Source: Solirubrobacteraceae bacterium
GTDB lineage: Bacteria; Actinomycetota; Thermoleophilia; Solirubrobacterales; Solirubrobacteraceae
Reading direction: 5' to 3'
DNA: 6,100 nucleotides
NCBI GenBank assembly: GCA_030151725.1
Contig: JASLDD010000233.1
Span: forward strand, 1 to 6,100
Part shown: positions 4,918-6,100 of the stretch, piece after piece
How the letters are laid out: each line of letters opens with the position of its first letter
Position numbering within the stretch: the first letter of the stretch is position 1
Translations under genes and position numbers: made by a program
Notes under the pieces: generated by a model
The model's database searches: none
Told to the model about the DNA's origin: nothing
The model's input: the letters and a program-made list of their open reading frames with translations, nothing else

Positions 4918-6030
4918 ATGAAGCTCTCCCTTTCCTCATCAAACCTACTCGCTCAACTGCAAACCGCTACGCGTGTCGCCTCAACGCGCAGCGCAGTTCA
5001 AGCGCTGTCGGGGATCATGATCTCGGTCCAGCCGGACTCGAAGCCCGAGTTGCTGGCGACCGACATGGAGATCGGGCTTCGCGTTCCCTTGGAGGCAGAG
5101 GTCATCCGGCCCGGGTCTGCGGTGCTGCCTGCCCGCCTACTCCTCGATGTCGCTCGATCGCTGTCATCTGACGAGCTCACGATGGAGTTGCGTGGGCCTG
5201 AGCAGGATGTGGAGCTCATCTGCGGCCCAACTACGTTCCACCTGAGGACCTTGCGCGCTGAGGACTTTCCGACCCTCCCTCTTCCCTCGCCGGACACCCG
5301 GGTGACGCTGCCGACTGAGGCTTTTATGCAGACGATCTCTCGCGTTGCCAAGTCGGCTTCGCGCGACGAGACGCGCCCAGTGCTCACAGGCATCCTGATG
5401 TCTGCATCGGGGCAGGAGCTACGCATGGTGGCCACTGACTCCTACCGACTGAGCGTCAAGGAGACCACGCTCGAGACCCCGCTGCAGGGGACTCTCGAGG
5501 CCAACGTCCCGGCCAGGGCTCTGCAGGAGCTGGTACGTATCTCCCAAGGCGCGCCGGGGGAGTCGTTGGCGGTGAGCGTCGGGCAGAACCAGGTCATCTT
5601 TGAGCTCGGCGACATCGTCCTCTCATCGCGTCTCATCGATGGGCAGTTCCCCAACTACCGCCAGCTGCTCCCCGAGTCGGTCGAGCACGAGCTGCGCCTG
5701 GCGAGCGCAGAGGTCACGGATGTGGTGCGCCGGATCAGCCTGCTGGCGCAGAAGAACTCGCCGCTGCGGCTCAGCTTCTCGGAGGGAACGCTCACCGTCT
5801 CCGCCCAGACGCCCGATGTCGGAGAGGCCAGCGAGGCGATTCCGGTCCCCTTCCACGGTGAGCCGTTCGAGATCGGATTCAATCCGGAGTTCCTCAGGGA
5901 CGGCCTCGAGAGCGTGGACTCCGATGAGCTCGTCCTCAAGCTGATAAGCCCGCTGCGCCCCGGCCTGATCGAATCCCCCGACACCGGGGACTTCGTGTAC
6001 CTCATCATGCCGATCAGACTCAACGTGTGA
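4918..6030 (+). CDS. dnaN: DNA polymerase III beta subunit (sliding clamp)
   Basis: DnaN forms the ring-shaped homodimer that holds DNA polymerase III and other repair enzymes on DNA. The 370-aa length is normal for three tandem clamp domains, at roughly 1-125, 126-250 and 251-370. Recognisable motifs are LLATDMEIGL (45-54), TRPVLTGILM (152-161), VATDSYRLSV (171-180), IDGQFPNYRQLLP (240-252), FNPEFLRDGL (321-330) and the C-terminal YLIMPIRL (361-368), which lines the partner-binding pocket. The ATG at 4918 is the natural start because MKLSLSSSNL matches the usual clamp N-terminus. The bases before it are pyrimidine-rich, with no Shine-Dalgarno sequence. It follows dnaA in the normal order. 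The call is secure. Confidence 0.98.
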   Translation: MKLSLSSSNLLAQLQTATRVASTRSAVQALSGIMISVQPDSKPELLATDMEIGLRVPLEAEVIRPGSAVLPARLLLDVARSLSSDELTMELRGPEQDVELICGPTTFHLRTLRAEDFPTLPLPSPDTRVTLPTEAFMQTISRVAKSASRDETRPVLTGILMSASGQELRMVATDSYRLSVKETTLETPLQGTLEANVPARALQELVRISQGAPGESLAVSVGQNQVIFELGDIVLSSRLIDGQFPNYRQLLPESVEHELRLASAEVTDVVRRISLLAQKNSPLRLSFSEGTLTVSAQTPDVGEASEAIPVPFHGEPFEIGFNPEFLRDGLESVDSDELVLKLISPLRPGLIESPDTGDFVYLIMPIRLNV

Positions 6031-6100
6031 CCTCTGGCCGGCGCATATCCGTGTCCTCGGTCGCTCGCGTGCGCAGCACGCCACGCTCCCTGCGTCCTTG
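6031..6100. other. Region after dnaN, no identifiable gene
   Basis: The last 70 bp hold a short GC-rich inverted repeat at 6067-6081 (gcgtgc/gcacgc, 3-nt loop) with no U-run after it, so it is a poor terminator candidate. recF often follows dnaN, but no RecF N-terminus can be read here. Confidence 0.4.

Noticed and set aside
6051..6100. GTG-initiated open frame at the window end as the start of recF
   Set aside because: The readable residues (S, V, A, R rich) do not resemble the RecF N-terminus, and only about 16 codons are available.

Overview
The window is a GC-rich chromosomal origin region from a bacterium. Gene order, actinobacterial-style protein features and base composition suggest a high-GC actinobacterium. 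My best guess is the Thermoleophilia/Solirubrobacterales side, but that lineage call is inference, not something the sequence proves.

Two divergent gene blocks leave a 232-bp gap at 3135-3366. Leftward (minus strand) runs the classic rpmH - rnpA - yidD - yidC - khpB(jag) - [small LAGLIDADG-type protein] - rsmG block, with rsmG cut by the window start. Rightward (plus strand) run dnaA and dnaN, separated by a 123-bp gap holding degenerate DnaA boxes and a pyrimidine-rich stretch. That gap is the best oriC candidate here. The last 70 bp after dnaN contain nothing I can name.

The genes form a core growth module. L34 (rpmH) builds ribosomes, RnpA matures tRNA with the RNase P RNA, YidD and YidC support membrane-protein insertion, KhpB binds RNA, RsmG methylates 16S rRNA, DnaA starts replication and DnaN is the sliding clamp. 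The minus-strand genes are tightly packed: yidD overlaps rnpA by 20 nt, khpB overlaps yidC by 4 nt, and rsmG overlaps the LAGLIDADG ORF by 8 nt.

The accessory part lies at 288-738. A 120-aa single-motif LAGLIDADG protein sits between khpB and rsmG. Its 88-bp upstream gap is mostly two exact 31-bp direct repeats. Each repeat carries the half-sites gtttcac and gtgaaac, identical to the arms of the ParB site parS but separated by 13 bp. The copies can also fold across each other into a hairpin followed by a U-rich run on the minus strand. A second oddity is a perfect 28-bp palindrome that begins directly after the rnpA stop codon, inside the 5' end of yidD.
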